64,000 bases of DNA from Trichocoleus sp. Its GTDB lineage: Bacteria; Cyanobacteriota; Cyanobacteriia; Elainellales; Elainellaceae. Position 1 is the first letter of the stretch. Each line of letters begins with the position of its first letter. Location of the stretch: NCBI GenBank assembly GCA_036702865.1, contig DATNQD010000059.1:186001-250000 (forward strand). Reading direction: 5' to 3'. The notes under the pieces were generated by a model that was not told the origin of the DNA, did no database searches, and saw only the letters and a list, made by a program, of their open reading frames with translations. Of this stretch, positions 35,864-46,400 are shown one piece after another. The position numbers and the translations under genes were made by a program.

Positions 35864-36973
35864 TTAGCGTTGGAACTTCAGGAAGGAGCCATCTGGCTGG
35901 AGATATCGCCATCGATCGCCCACCTGCACCCATGCCAGCCCTTCTGAAAACCCACCCGCATCATCAAACTGAGGCGGCATCAGGAAATTCCCGGTTTTGT
36001 CGATAAAGCTAGTTTTGCCGTTTTGCTTGATGACTGCAAATCCTTCCGAAAAATCTGAGGCAAATTCAAACTGCGGCTCGATCACCATTTTTCCTTCAGG
36101 GTTGATATAGCCCCATTGCGTTCCCACCATCACTGCTGCTAACCCTTCTGAGAAATCTGAGGCAAAGTCAAACTTGGGGTCGATCGCCATCTGTCCTTGC
36201 GAATTGATATAGCCCCACTGAGTGCCCATTCTTACCCTGCCTCGACCATGAGAAAAGCTAAACGCCCCATCAAACTTGGGGTTGATCGCCAGCTTGCCCA
36301 TGCGGTCAATATAGCCCCAGTGCTCATTGAATTTGACTACTGCGAGAGATTCGGAGAACTTCCAGGCATCTGCAAACTGGGGTGGAATGACCCATGCGCC
36401 ATCAGGATTGATATAGCCATACAGGTTGGTCAACTTTGCGGCTGCCATACCGTCCGAAAACTCTGTCGCCAATGCATACTGTGGGTCGATCGCCAATTCT
36501 CCCGCCTGGTTCAAATAACCATAAGCGCGACCGGTTCGCACTGCTGCTAAGCCTTCTGAATAGGGACTGGCACTGGCATACTGCGGATCAACCACAATTT
36601 TGCCGCTGCGGTCAAGATAGCCATACAGATCACTAGCACGCACGATCGATCGATCTTCCACAAAAGGAGAGACGCCATCCAGAGCCGGATCAACATTGAT
36701 CACCACGTTGCCCTTAGCATCGATAAAGGCATAGCGTCCCTTGATGCGAACCGCCGCCAGTCCACCAGAAAAGCTTGAAGCAAAGTCATATTCCAAAATG
36801 TCCGTTTCCATAGTGCCCGTTGCTGAGAACCCTCCTTTGAGATTATTGTCTGTTTGGGGCGCAGCACTCGAGATCATGGGTTGAGAAGCATCCACCGTCG
36901 GGAAGTGCGACAAAGCCAAAGCAAACATGGCACAACCCAGACAGACCAGCAATCGGAGGCGAGACAAACGCAT
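35864..36973 (-). CDS. Exported WG-repeat protein
   Basis: A 369-residue protein with an N-terminal signal peptide (LLVCLGCAMFALALSHF) and about eight WG/KWG beta-leptospira-like repeats of 35-40 residues. Each repeat contains a segment like FSEGLAAVRxGxxWGYIxxxGxxxIxPQF. These repeats usually form extracellular or periplasmic beta-propeller-like or solenoid domains of unknown ligand. The repeats are also clear at DNA level, which makes this gene prone to expansion or contraction. A terminator follows on the minus strand. Confidence 0.85.
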   Translation of the reverse strand: MRLSRLRLLVCLGCAMFALALSHFPTVDASQPMISSAAPQTDNNLKGGFSATGTMETDILEYDFASSFSGGLAAVRIKGRYAFIDAKGNVVINVDPALDGVSPFVEDRSIVRASDLYGYLDRSGKIVVDPQYASASPYSEGLAAVRTGRAYGYLNQAGELAIDPQYALATEFSDGMAAAKLTNLYGYINPDGAWVIPPQFADAWKFSESLAVVKFNEHWGYIDRMGKLAINPKFDGAFSFSHGRGRVRMGTQWGYINSQGQMAIDPKFDFASDFSEGLAAVMVGTQWGYINPEGKMVIEPQFEFASDFSEGFAVIKQNGKTSFIDKTGNFLMPPQFDDAGGFSEGLAWVQVGDRWRYLQPDGSFLKFQR

Positions 36974-37056
36974 GATTTAAGAAAAGGCAGCAAAACTGGA
37001 TCTATGGTAAAGCTATCCTATTCTTCAGACCGTCCACCTACAACGAACGATACACT

Positions 37057-37746
37057 TTGACTTCCGATTCTGTTTCGCCCTCCCCCTATGCCTTAGCAAT
37101 TCATACTGCCAGCCCTGATTTTGGCTTAGCGATCGACAACTTTCAGGGCGATCGTCGTCAGCAAACCTGGGAACTGGGACGTGATTTGTCTACTCATTTG
37201 CATGTTTATCTGCAAGAATTCCTTCAGCCTCAAACTTGGCAGGATTTATCATTTCTTGCAGTTGCCAAAGGACCTGGCGGCTTTACTGGAACTCGTTTGG
37301 GGGTAGTCACAGCCCGGACGATCGCCCAACAGCTTAACCTGCCGCTTTTTGCCATTTCCACCCTCGCTGCAGTTGCCTGGACAAAGCGATCGACCTCCTC
37401 TTCAGAACCGCCTGATCTCGCTGTCCAAATGCCTGCCCAACGGGGCGAACTCCACACTGCCATCTATGGCATCACCGAATCTAGTCTCCCTCTGTCCTCC
37501 GGTTCTTCCCTGCCTGCATCCCCTCAACTCGAACTCCTGCCTCTCCTGCCCGATACGGTGATGTCGCCCGATCGCTGGCAGCAAATTCTAGCGAGCTGGC
37601 ATCGCCCCTATCAAGTGATTCCAGTGGAGGGTAATTTAGGCGGAACGGCAGCAGCTTTGCTGGAACTAGCGGGTTTGGATTGGCAGCAGGGAATTCGCCC
37701 CCATTGGTCGGAGGCAGTGCCGTTTTATGGTCAGAGTCCGGTTTAA
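37057..37746 (+). CDS. tsaB: tRNA threonylcarbamoyladenosine biosynthesis protein TsaB
   Basis: TsaB is the non-catalytic partner of TsaD in the t6A37 tRNA modification complex. The 229-residue actin-like fold protein has LAIHTASPDFGLAI at the N terminus and KGPGGFTGTRLGVVTARTIAQ, the conserved glycine-rich segment. The frame starts at TTG; there is no ATG or GTG in the first part of the frame, so this unusual start is accepted with limited Shine-Dalgarno support. The stop codon lies one base away from the stop of the convergent permease gene. Confidence 0.9.
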   Translation: MTSDSVSPSPYALAIHTASPDFGLAIDNFQGDRRQQTWELGRDLSTHLHVYLQEFLQPQTWQDLSFLAVAKGPGGFTGTRLGVVTARTIAQQLNLPLFAISTLAAVAWTKRSTSSSEPPDLAVQMPAQRGELHTAIYGITESSLPLSSGSSLPASPQLELLPLLPDTVMSPDRWQQILASWHRPYQVIPVEGNLGGTAAALLELAGLDWQQGIRPHWSEAVPFYGQSPV

Positions 37747-37747
37747 G

Positions 37748-38884
37748 TTATCGCTGAGTATTGCGGGGATCGAGAGCATCGCGCAGCCCATCCCCCAACA
37801 GGTTAAACGCTAGGACGGTCAGCACAATTAAAATCGCAGGCGACCAGATCAGCCAAGGTTGCAGCACGAGAACAGAGGCGTTGGTTGCCAGAGAGAGCAT
37901 ATTGCCCCAGGATGGATCAGGCTGCTGGATGCCTAACCCAATCAAGCTCAACGCGGCTTCTGCCAGGATAAAGCTGGGAATTGCCAGGGTCGCAGAGATA
38001 ATGAGATAGGTCGCAGTTTGAGGCAGAATGTGACGCAAGATAATGTAGAGCGATCGACCCCCCATCACTTTTGCTGCCTGAACATATTCTCGCTCCTTGA
38101 GGGAAAGCACCTGTCCGCGAATTACTCTTGCCAATCCTGACCAACCGATGAGAGAGGTAATCAAAACAATTAGCAAAAATCGCTGAGAACTGGTTAACCC
38201 AGGTGGCAAGACTCCCGCTAACGCGACCAGCAGATAGATTCCCGGAATTGTCATCAGCACTTCGACCAGCCGCATCAAAATTGCGTCGGTGATGCCGCCA
38301 AAGTAGCCAGAAATGCCACCAACGATCATTCCGAGCGGATAGGAAATGAGGATGCCAATCAGACCAATGCTGAGGCTAATCCTACCGCCATAAACCAGTC
38401 GGGTGAACTGATCGCGTGCCTGTTCATCAGTTCCCAGGAGGTTCAGCTTGCCTGCTCCTGTTGTGCCAAACAGATGCCAGTTGCCTTTGAAACCTGGAAG
38501 GAGTTCAATTTCCTTAAATTGGGGATCAGCCAGAGAAAACTTTGTGGGCAGGGGTAACCGCAGCTGCAAAAAGCGATATTCTTCCCCGGAAACAAAGAGC
38601 CGGATTGGGGAAGGCTGGCTATAATCCACGCTTAACTGTCGATCGCCCGTCTCCAAGCTAACTGGACCCTGGGTTGTGGGATAGACATGAGGACCGATGA
38701 ATTGTCCTGATTGCGTCTGCCAGTGAATTTGGGTTGGCGGCAGCAGTGAGCCGTCTGGCTGCGACGTGTAGGGATTATAGGGCGAAACAAACTCTGCAAA
38801 GATAACCACCAGATAGAACAAGAGCAAAATTGCGCCGCCGAATTGCGCTAGAGTATTGCGTCGAAGCTGCTGCCACCAGTTCAT
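37748..38884 (-). CDS. Dipeptide/oligopeptide-type ABC transporter permease (OppC/DppC family)
   Basis: A 378-residue inner-membrane permease. The N-terminal segment (FGGAILLLFYLVVIFAEFVSPYNPY) is the typical OppC_N region, and the C-terminal half has five membrane spans with the EAA motif region EYVQAAKVMGGRSLYIILRHILP, which contacts the ATPase. A periplasmic insert of about 100 residues lies between the first span and the permease core, as in many cyanobacterial members. No binding protein, second permease or ATPase lies next to it, so the rest of the transporter is encoded elsewhere. Substrate could be peptides or another solute. Confidence 0.9.
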   Translation of the reverse strand: MNWWQQLRRNTLAQFGGAILLLFYLVVIFAEFVSPYNPYTSQPDGSLLPPTQIHWQTQSGQFIGPHVYPTTQGPVSLETGDRQLSVDYSQPSPIRLFVSGEEYRFLQLRLPLPTKFSLADPQFKEIELLPGFKGNWHLFGTTGAGKLNLLGTDEQARDQFTRLVYGGRISLSIGLIGILISYPLGMIVGGISGYFGGITDAILMRLVEVLMTIPGIYLLVALAGVLPPGLTSSQRFLLIVLITSLIGWSGLARVIRGQVLSLKEREYVQAAKVMGGRSLYIILRHILPQTATYLIISATLAIPSFILAEAALSLIGLGIQQPDPSWGNMLSLATNASVLVLQPWLIWSPAILIVLTVLAFNLLGDGLRDALDPRNTQR

Positions 38885-38968
38885 AAGCGTTGTTGTCCAG
38901 TGATCTTGTCAGAGTCTTGTTGATGCTGATTATAACCCCCTGATTTCGGTCTCTTCTGACAGCAATCC

Positions 38969-39346
38969 CTACAACAATCCTTCTAACTTGCGGCGCATTT
39001 TCTCTAACTCCGACTCCGAGAAATCAGATGGCTCTTCTGCATCGCTCGGCTTTGCATCAACTTGCCAGTCTGTTTGTTCAACATTGGTTTCAGGCGGCAC
39101 TGCCAGCGTTCCTTCCGGCACAATCTTGCAGTCGTAGTCAGCGTCTTCGCAGAAAGCCTCAATTTCTTCTGTCTCAAATGTTTCGACACTAGAAGGCGGA
39201 AAGTCTTGGGCTTCCAGCATCATGCCAAAACGCAGTGCGTCATCTTCCGATTCAAACATCAGCACCGTGTTTCGATCGCTAATTTTTAGCGTATGAATTC
39301 CCTCATTTTCAGTCCGGGCATTGAACAACACAACAAATACACGCAT
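38969..39346 (-). CDS. DUF3110-family protein
   Basis: A small soluble protein of 125 residues starting MRVFVVLFNARTENEGIHTL, the pattern of DUF3110 proteins of cyanobacteria and plants. The DUF3110 domain fills about residues 1-80; the rest is an acidic tail. No catalytic motif is known. The ATG at 39346 was chosen over a TTG eight codons upstream. It is divergent from pgsA, 97 bp away. Confidence 0.75.
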   Translation of the reverse strand: MRVFVVLFNARTENEGIHTLKISDRNTVLMFESEDDALRFGMMLEAQDFPPSSVETFETEEIEAFCEDADYDCKIVPEGTLAVPPETNVEQTDWQVDAKPSDAEEPSDFSESELEKMRRKLEGLL

Positions 39347-39442
39347 AGTTTGCTTCAAAACTAGAGACAATAGGTTTTTGGCTTAGGACAGGATTGTTCT
39401 TCGATTCCTCCATCTTGCCCTTCCCCCATTTCTCATCTTCCT

Positions 39443-39952
39443 ATGAATCTTCCCACCTGGATTACGGTTTCTCGTCTGCTTGGTGTGCCCTTGCTGCTGG
39501 TGCTGCTATATAGCCCAACCACCCAAAATCGCTGGATAGCACTGATCATTTTTCTCATTGCTGCCGGAACGGATTGGCTCGATGGCTATTTGGCGCGTCG
39601 TCTCAATCAAGTTACAGATCTGGGCAAATTTCTCGATCCGCTAGTAGACAAGCTACTCGTTCTGGCTCCGCTGCTGTCACTGGTTGAGCTACAGCAAGTT
39701 CCGGCTTGGGGTGTATTTCTGATTCTGGCACGAGAACTAACAATCGCCGGTTGGCGCGTTAACCAAACCAAAATATCTGGGGCAAATATCTGGGGCAAAC
39801 TCAAAACCGTGTCCCAAATTGCTGCCATTGCCCTGCTGATCGCTCCCCTGCCTCCAGATTGGACGATCGTTTCTCTCACTGCTTTCTGGCTCTCTGTTGC
39901 GCTAACTTTAATCTCTGGGGCAATCTATCTCTTTCCGCCCAAAACCGAGTAA
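39443..39952 (+). CDS. pgsA: CDP-diacylglycerol-glycerol-3-phosphate 3-phosphatidyltransferase
   Basis: PgsA makes phosphatidylglycerol phosphate, the precursor of phosphatidylglycerol, which thylakoid photosystems require. The 169-residue membrane protein has the CDP-alcohol phosphotransferase signature D-G-x2-A-R-x8-G-x3-D-x3-D, visible as DGYLARRLNQ then GKFLDPLVDK. About four to five membrane helices are apparent. The ATG is the first in frame. cofH begins 100 bp downstream on the same strand, after a short tandem repeat. Confidence 0.95.
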   Translation: MNLPTWITVSRLLGVPLLLVLLYSPTTQNRWIALIIFLIAAGTDWLDGYLARRLNQVTDLGKFLDPLVDKLLVLAPLLSLVELQQVPAWGVFLILARELTIAGWRVNQTKISGANIWGKLKTVSQIAAIALLIAPLPPDWTIVSLTAFWLSVALTLISGAIYLFPPKTE

Positions 39953-39963
39953 GTGCAGCCGAT

Positions 39964-40008
39964 CAGCACAATCAGCACAGTCGGCATCATCAGCACGATT
40001 GGCACAAC
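39964..40008 (+). repeat. Five-unit imperfect 9-bp tandem repeat
   Basis: Five consecutive 9-base units of the form CAGCACAAT (CAGCACAAT, CAGCACAGT, CGGCATCAT, CAGCACGAT, TGGCACAAC) fill most of the gap between pgsA and cofH. It is a slippage-prone microsatellite-like element of no known function. Confidence 0.7.
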
Positions 40009-40052
40009 AGTTCAGAACTTAGCATCATCGAAATCGCGAAGCAATTACCCTC

Positions 40053-41195
40053 ATGCTCCTCATTTCCCCTATCAACACCATCCTCGATCGCGCCCTGGCA
40101 GGTCATGATTTGACTGAAACCGAAGGAGTTGTCCTGCTGCAACAAACCGAGCCAGAACCGATCGCTGCGATTCGCGAAACAGCCGATCGATTGCGCCAGC
40201 ATCAGGCAGGCGAGACCGTGACTTATGTGATCAACCGCAATATCAACTTCACCAATATTTGTGAGCAACACTGTAGCTTCTGCGCCTTCCGACGAGACGA
40301 AGGGGAATCAGGAGCCTACTGGCTGGATGAAGGCATCATTTTAGAGAAAGCCACTGATGCCGTGCAGCGGGGCGCGACAGAAATTTGTATGCAGGGCGGG
40401 CTGAACCTGAAAGCAAAGCGAAATGGCACTTCGATCGACTACTACACCCATATAATTCAATCGCTTCATGCAGCCTTTCCCCATCTCCATTTCCACGCCT
40501 TTTCGCCGCAAGAAGTCCAGTTTATTGCGCGAGAAGATGGAATTAGCTACGCCGAAGTGATTGCCGCTTTCCATGCAGCCGGAGTCGGGTCAATGCCCGG
40601 AACTGCTGCTGAGGTTTTAGTTGACGAAGTGCGCCGCATTCTCTGTCCTGAAAAAATTGATAGTGCAACGTGGCTGGAAATTGTCGGCACTGCCCATCGA
40701 CTTGGAATGCCTACGACCAGTACCCTGCTTTCGGGTCACATTGAAACACCAGAACAGCAGATGCGCCACCTGGGACTGCTTCGATCGCTCCAGCAAGCCG
40801 CAGTCGAACGAGGCGATCGAGGAATCACCGAATTTATCCTGCTGCCCTTTGTCGGACAGGAAGCCCCCAAACCCCTACGCCGTCGAGTCGGGCGCGACCA
40901 ACCTGTGCTATCCGATGCCCTGTTGCTGATGGCAGTCGCGCGGATCTTTCTCGGCAATTGGATCGCCAACCATCAACCCAGCTGGGTCAAATTGGGGCTG
41001 GATGGTGCAACTCAGGCACTGCAATGGGGCTGCAATGATATTGGCGGCACGCTGATGGAAGAACATATCACGACAATGGCAGGCGCAGTCGGCGGAACCT
41101 GCATGGAAGTTGCTGATCTGCAAGCGGCGATCGAGTCGATCGGGCGACCCGCAAAGCAGCGAGACACGTTATATGGGGTCGTTCGTCAGGGCTAA
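40053..41195 (+). CDS. cofH: 7,8-didemethyl-8-hydroxy-5-deazariboflavin synthase subunit CofH
   Basis: CofH, with CofG, makes F0 (8-HDF), the antenna chromophore of some cyanobacterial DNA photolyases. The 380-residue radical-SAM protein has the [4Fe-4S]-binding C-x3-C-x2-C as [10 protein letters not shown] at about residues 71-78, preceded by [12 protein letters not shown]. CofH rather than CofG or MqnE/MqnC is supported by EICMQGGLN and the C-terminal [12 protein letters not shown]-type end. CofG is not in the window. The gene is convergent with malQ, 18 bp apart. Confidence 0.9.
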   Translation: MLLISPINTILDRALAGHDLTETEGVVLLQQTEPEPIAAIRETADRLRQHQAGETVTYVINRNINFTNICEQHCSFCAFRRDEGESGAYWLDEGIILEKATDAVQRGATEICMQGGLNLKAKRNGTSIDYYTHIIQSLHAAFPHLHFHAFSPQEVQFIAREDGISYAEVIAAFHAAGVGSMPGTAAEVLVDEVRRILCPEKIDSATWLEIVGTAHRLGMPTTSTLLSGHIETPEQQMRHLGLLRSLQQAAVERGDRGITEFILLPFVGQEAPKPLRRRVGRDQPVLSDALLLMAVARIFLGNWIANHQPSWVKLGLDGATQALQWGCNDIGGTLMEEHITTMAGAVGGTCMEVADLQAAIESIGRPAKQRDTLYGVVRQG

Positions 41196-41213
41196 CGTTA
41201 GGGTTAATGGCTG

Positions 41214-42725
41214 TTACCCATTCCAATGTTTGGGTAATCTTCCATATCGCTCTGTCAAAGTCCTCAATCGATCGCGCACTTCCTGATTCAGCGCCCCATA
41301 CCAGTATCGCCAGTTCCAGTTTCCTTCTTGTTGGCTAGGGGAATTCATCCGTCCATCGCTGTCGAGTCCTAACAGATCTTGGAGGGGGATGATGGCTTGA
41401 TTAGCGACGGAGGCAACGGCAAGGCGAATTAAATCCCAGTGGATGCCTTCATCACTGGTGCAGCCCAAGTATCGAATGACACGCTGCTGCTCTTCATGCG
41501 ATCGTTTGTTGAACCAGCCAACGGTTGTATCGTTGTCGTGAGTTCCGGTGTAAACGACGCAGTTGCGCTCATAGTTAAAGGGCAAATAGGGATTACCGGT
41601 ATCGGAGTCGAAGGCAAAATGCAGGATCTTCATGCCTGGAAACTCGAACTCATCGCGCAGTTCTTCTACTTCGGGGGTAATTAAACCCAGATCTTCAGCG
41701 ACGATCGGCAGACTGCCTAACTCCTGACGCAGGCGCAAAAAGAATTCTCGTCCGGGGGCTTTGACCCATTCGCCATTAATCGCAGTGGTTTCAGTTCCGG
41801 GGACTGCCCAATAAGCTTCAAAGGCTCTAAAGTGATCGATTCGGAGCAGGTCAACATATTCAAGCAGCACTTTGAACCGCTGCACCCACCAGCGAAAATC
41901 CTCCTGCTGCATTTGCTCCCAGTCATAAATTGGGTTGCCCCAGAGTTGTCCGGTCACGCTGAAATAGTCGGGTGGCACTCCGGCGATCAGCTTGGCTTGA
42001 TTGGTTTCTTCATCCAGGCAGAACAGATGGGGATTTGCCCAAACATCAGAACTGTTGAAAGCAACATAAATCGGCAGATCACCAAGGATTTGGATACTCT
42101 TTTCGTTGGCGTAATCTTTCAGCGTTTTCCACTGCCGGAAAAACTGAAACTGCATAAACTTTTGGTAGAACACTTCTGCTGCCAGCTTTTGCCGCCACTG
42201 CTCGATCGCTTCAGGTTGACGCTTGGCAATGCTCTCGTCCCAGGTATTCCAGCTTTCGCCGTTGTGCGCGTCTGAAATGGCACGAAACAGGGCATAGTCT
42301 TCCAGCCAGGCTGCTTGTTCCTGACAGAACCGCTCAAATTCTTTGTGATAATCTGGGTCTGCTTGAGCTTGAAAGGCTTCACAGGCTTTGCGAAGTAGAG
42401 GCATCTTGACCTGCATCACCCAGCCATAATCGACTCGCTGCGGAAACTCAGGAATGTCAGCCAGATCAGCATCCGTCAACAAACCGTCAGAACGGAGCCG
42501 ATCGGGACAGATCAGCAGCGGATTTCCTGCCATTGCTGAGAAGGCAAGATAGGGGGAATCGCCGTATCCAGTTGGGCCAAGTGGCAAAATCTGCCAGATG
42601 CGCTGTCCGGTTTCTGCCAAAAATTCAACAAACCGATAGGCTTCAGAGCCAAGATCACCGATGCCGTAACGACTGGGAAAAGACGTAGGGTGGAGCAGAA
42701 TACCGCTTTCTCTGGGAAATGCCAT
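41214..42725 (-). CDS. malQ: 4-alpha-glucanotransferase (amylomaltase)
   Basis: MalQ disproportionates maltodextrins during glycogen breakdown. The 503-residue GH77 protein begins MAFPRESGILLHPTSFPSRYGIGDLG and shows the catalytic landmarks LLRIDHFRAFEAYWAVP (nucleophile Asp), VAEDLGLITPEV (acid Glu) and YTGTHDNDTTVGWF. The ATG at 42725 was chosen over a TTG two codons upstream. Along with the GH57 gene it supports active alpha-glucan metabolism. The gene appears monocistronic. Confidence 0.97.
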   Translation of the reverse strand: MAFPRESGILLHPTSFPSRYGIGDLGSEAYRFVEFLAETGQRIWQILPLGPTGYGDSPYLAFSAMAGNPLLICPDRLRSDGLLTDADLADIPEFPQRVDYGWVMQVKMPLLRKACEAFQAQADPDYHKEFERFCQEQAAWLEDYALFRAISDAHNGESWNTWDESIAKRQPEAIEQWRQKLAAEVFYQKFMQFQFFRQWKTLKDYANEKSIQILGDLPIYVAFNSSDVWANPHLFCLDEETNQAKLIAGVPPDYFSVTGQLWGNPIYDWEQMQQEDFRWWVQRFKVLLEYVDLLRIDHFRAFEAYWAVPGTETTAINGEWVKAPGREFFLRLRQELGSLPIVAEDLGLITPEVEELRDEFEFPGMKILHFAFDSDTGNPYLPFNYERNCVVYTGTHDNDTTVGWFNKRSHEEQQRVIRYLGCTSDEGIHWDLIRLAVASVANQAIIPLQDLLGLDSDGRMNSPSQQEGNWNWRYWYGALNQEVRDRLRTLTERYGRLPKHWNG

Positions 42726-43003
42726 AGCCAACTATTAGGCAAGGGTGGACAAAGTGAGATGAAGCCGCCTCACCGAAACGGCTATTTTTATCTTGCCGAT
42801 CGCAAGACAACTGTGGATCTACCTACAGGTATAGCAGGGGGTAGAGGTTAGCCTGCCAGCCTTTGGATGCTGTGTTAGTTCAGTTGTAACTTAACCAACT
42901 GTCGTCCAAGGAACTGTCGTCTCGACTTTATCACGCGGCTTAGAGAATTTGCGTTAGGGAATCATTAACTTCAGAGAGCAGGCACTAAACATGGCGCTAA
43001 ACA

Positions 43004-43456
43004 TCAGATAGAGAGTTTAATTTTTCGCTTCACAAACTTCACCTGGTTGCCCAATCGATCGTCTGTTACTGTCCAGCCAAGGTGTTGATAAAAGCCATAT
43101 GCTCTAAGTTTTGGGTTATTGCCTGTCGAGAGCCAAATTTCTAACGCTCCCTGTGACCAGAGCCATGCTTCGGCTTGCTGTATCAGGGCACGACCAACTC
43201 CCCGTCCGGCAAAGGTAGGACGAACAAAGAGGGCGAAGATCATCCTCTCGATCGCATTTGCCATCGAAAATCCAGCCGCTTCTCCATCGATTTCAGCCAG
43301 CCAAGCACAGCAACGGGTTTGTAGCATTTGGGCGATCGAATCAGGAGTGACTCCCAGCTTTGCCAATTCGGCGAGAGACTGATGGTTTTCGGTGACGCTT
43401 GTTCGGATGTCAAACAGCGTTTCGATGTCTTCAAGCTGTGCCACTCTGATTTGCAT
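43004..43456 (-). CDS. GNAT-family N-acetyltransferase
   Basis: A 150-residue GCN5-related acetyltransferase. The acetyl-CoA loop is FVRPTFAGRGVGRALIQQAE (motif A, with R-x-x-G-x-G/A), and YGFYQHLGW is the C-terminal motif. Acceptor unknown. It starts 10 bp after the RND transporter gene on the same strand and so probably belongs to the end of that efflux operon, although a functional link is not obvious. Confidence 0.85.
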   Translation of the reverse strand: MQIRVAQLEDIETLFDIRTSVTENHQSLAELAKLGVTPDSIAQMLQTRCCAWLAEIDGEAAGFSMANAIERMIFALFVRPTFAGRGVGRALIQQAEAWLWSQGALEIWLSTGNNPKLRAYGFYQHLGWTVTDDRLGNQVKFVKRKIKLSI

Positions 43457-43466
43457 CGGTGCTGTT

Positions 43467-46400
43467 TCAATGTCCGTCTACGGTCTGTACTTCGGGAAGC
43501 TCTGAGCTGGTGAGCGTCGGCTTAGGGATGTCATGTTTGCGGGGCGGAATAAACCGTTCGGTTACTTGTTTGATGATGATGTAGAGAATCGGCAGGATGA
43601 ACAGGCTCAGGAACGTGGAGATGATATAGCCTCCAAACAACGCAGTTCCCAGCGACTGGCGGCTGGCAGCTCCGGCTCCTGTGGCAACTAAGAGCGGGAA
43701 GAAACCAACCAGACCTGAAAGGGAAGTCATGACAATGGGACGCAGCCGTTCCTGTGCCGCTTCGATCGCCGCTTGCACGATCGTCAACCCGTTCTCTCGC
43801 AGTTGGTTGGCATATTCCACGACCAGAATCGCGTTTTTGCTGGCAAGTCCGACCAGCAGCACTAAACCAATTTGGCAGTACACATCATTCGACAACCCGC
43901 GAAGATATTGGGCTCCCAATGCACCCAAGATTGCCAGCGGAACCGTGATCAAAATAATCACTGGGTCAACATAGCTTTCATACTGCGCCGCCAGCACCAG
44001 GAACACGAAAATAATCCCTAAGCCAAAGATTAACGGAGCCTGCCCACCCGATTCAATTTCTTCGAGAGCGGTTCCTGTCCACTCAAAGCCTAATCCGGGC
44101 GAAAGCACCTGTTGCGCGGTTTGTTCCATCGCGTTGAGCGCCTGACCTGAGCTCTTGCCTGGAGCTGCTGCTCCCTGAATCGAGATCGATCGGAACAGGT
44201 TGTAGTGAGAAATGGTTTGAGCACTGCTGGATGGCGTGACTGTGACCAGATTGCTCATCGGAATCATCCGGTTATCTTGCGATCGAACATAAAACTGCTG
44301 GATACTTTCTGGATTTGAGCGAAACTGCTCGTCTGCCTGGAGATACACCCGATAGTTGCGCTGATCGAGCGTGAAGTCGTTGACATATTGGGAACCAAGC
44401 AGGCTTTGCAGCGTATTGAAAATATCGTCAATATTGACGTTGAGCGATTTGGCGCGTTCGCGGTTCACCTCGATCGTCAACTGGGGCGTATTGGCAGCAT
44501 AAGTGGTGAAAACACCTTGCATCGCTGGGTTCTGGTTCGCTGCACCCAAAAACTTCTGCATTTCGCCAACAAAGGCATCTAGAGGTAAATTGCCGCGTCG
44601 ATCTTGTAGCTCCATCTGGAAGCCACCAAAGTTACCCAGTCCTTCGATCGATGGAGGGTTCAACGCAAAAATGCGGGCCTGCGGCAGCGAGAAATATTTC
44701 ATCTGCACTTGCTGAATCACTGACTGCACCTGCTGTTCCTTCGTCTTGCGGTCTTCCCAGGGGTGCAGCAGCGTGAACATAATGCCCTGGTTTGGCGCAA
44801 CACCCGCGAAGCTAAAGCCCGTCACCGCAAAATTTGACGCAACTTCCGGCGATTCCCTCACGAGCTTCGATGCCTGGTCCATGATGTTCTTCGTGTAGTT
44901 CAGTGATACCCCTTCTGGAGCCTGAACGATCGTAATAAAGTAGCCCTGGTCTTCTTCAGGCAAGAAAGCAGAAGGCACAAAGGTATAGAACCAGCCCGTA
45001 AACGCGACTGCCGCGACAAAGATAGCGAGCAGCAGATACTTAAACCGGGTAAAGAACTGGAGCGATCGACGGTAGCGCCGCCGGACTGAATCTTGAAAAC
45101 GCTTAAAAGCAGCAAAAAACCTACCCACAATTCCCTGGCTCTCTGGGCGTTCGCGTAGCAGCAGTGCCCCAAGCATAGGGGAAAGGGTGAGTGCGTTAAA
45201 GGTGGAAATGACGATCGAAAAGGCAATAGTCAGCGCAAACTGACGGTAGATTGCCCCGGTTGTCCCTGGGAAGAATGCCACCGGAATGAAGATCGCCATT
45301 AGCACCAGCGAAGTGGCAATGACAGCACCGCTCAGTTCCCGCATCGCCTCGATTGCCGCCTGGAAAGGGTTCATGTGCCGATCCTGCACCTTAGAAGCGA
45401 TCGCTTCCACCACAACGATCGCGTCATCCACCACAATTCCGGTTGCCAATGTCAAACCAAACAGCGTCAGGGTATTGAGCGAGAAGCCAAAGATTTTGGT
45501 GAAAATGAACGTCCCAAGCAGTGAAACTGGAATTGCGGCAGCAGGGATGAGTGTTGTCCGCCAGTCTTCCAGGAAGAGATACAGCACCAGCACCACCAGC
45601 ACCACTGACTCAATCAGCGTTCGCACCACATCCCGAAACGATTCCGAGACAAACATGGTGGTGTCAAAGGCAACGGCATACTTCAATCCAGGGGGGAAGG
45701 CTTCGCTGAGCCTCTGAAGTTCTTCCCGAATTTCCTGAGCCGTGTTGAGCGCATTACTGCCGGGACGCTGCGTAATCCCTAAACCGACTGCTTCTAAGTT
45801 GTTATAGGTGAGAAATGTGCCGTAGTTTTCAGCCCCCAGTTCCACCCGTCCTACGTCTTTGAGGCGCGTTAAGCTGCCATCACTACCTGTCTTCAGCACC
45901 AGCTCCTCAAAATCGCTGACTTCCTTGAGTCGGCTGACGGCGCGGAGGTTTAGCTGATATTCCTGTTCTGCTGGGGCAGGTTGCTGTCCAATTTGTCCGG
46001 CTCCCACCTGAATATTCTGTTCGCGAATAGAACTTGCGACATCCTGGGCAGTCAGCCCCCGGCTGGCAAGCCGATTTGGGTCAAGCCAGAGGCGCATCGC
46101 AAATTTCCGTTCCCCGAAAATCTGAATATCACCTACACCCTCCAGCCGCTTTAGTGCATCGAGCATATAGAGGTCGGCGTAGTTGCTCATGAACAGAGCG
46201 TCATACTCCTGATTGTCAGTGTAGAGCGCGACTGCCATCAAAAAGTTGCTCGACTGCTGGTTAACTGTGACCCCCGTCTGAATCACCGATTCTGGCAGCA
46301 GTGGTTCGGCTCTGGAGACACGGTTCTGGACGTTTACCGCCGCAATATCAGCATCCTCGTTTGCCGCAAACGTTACCGTGACTTGACTGGTTCCGTCGCT

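Noticed and set aside
45286-45717. A 143-codon frame antisense to the RND transporter
   Set aside because: Low-complexity Ser/Thr-rich translation typical of a reverse-strand shadow.
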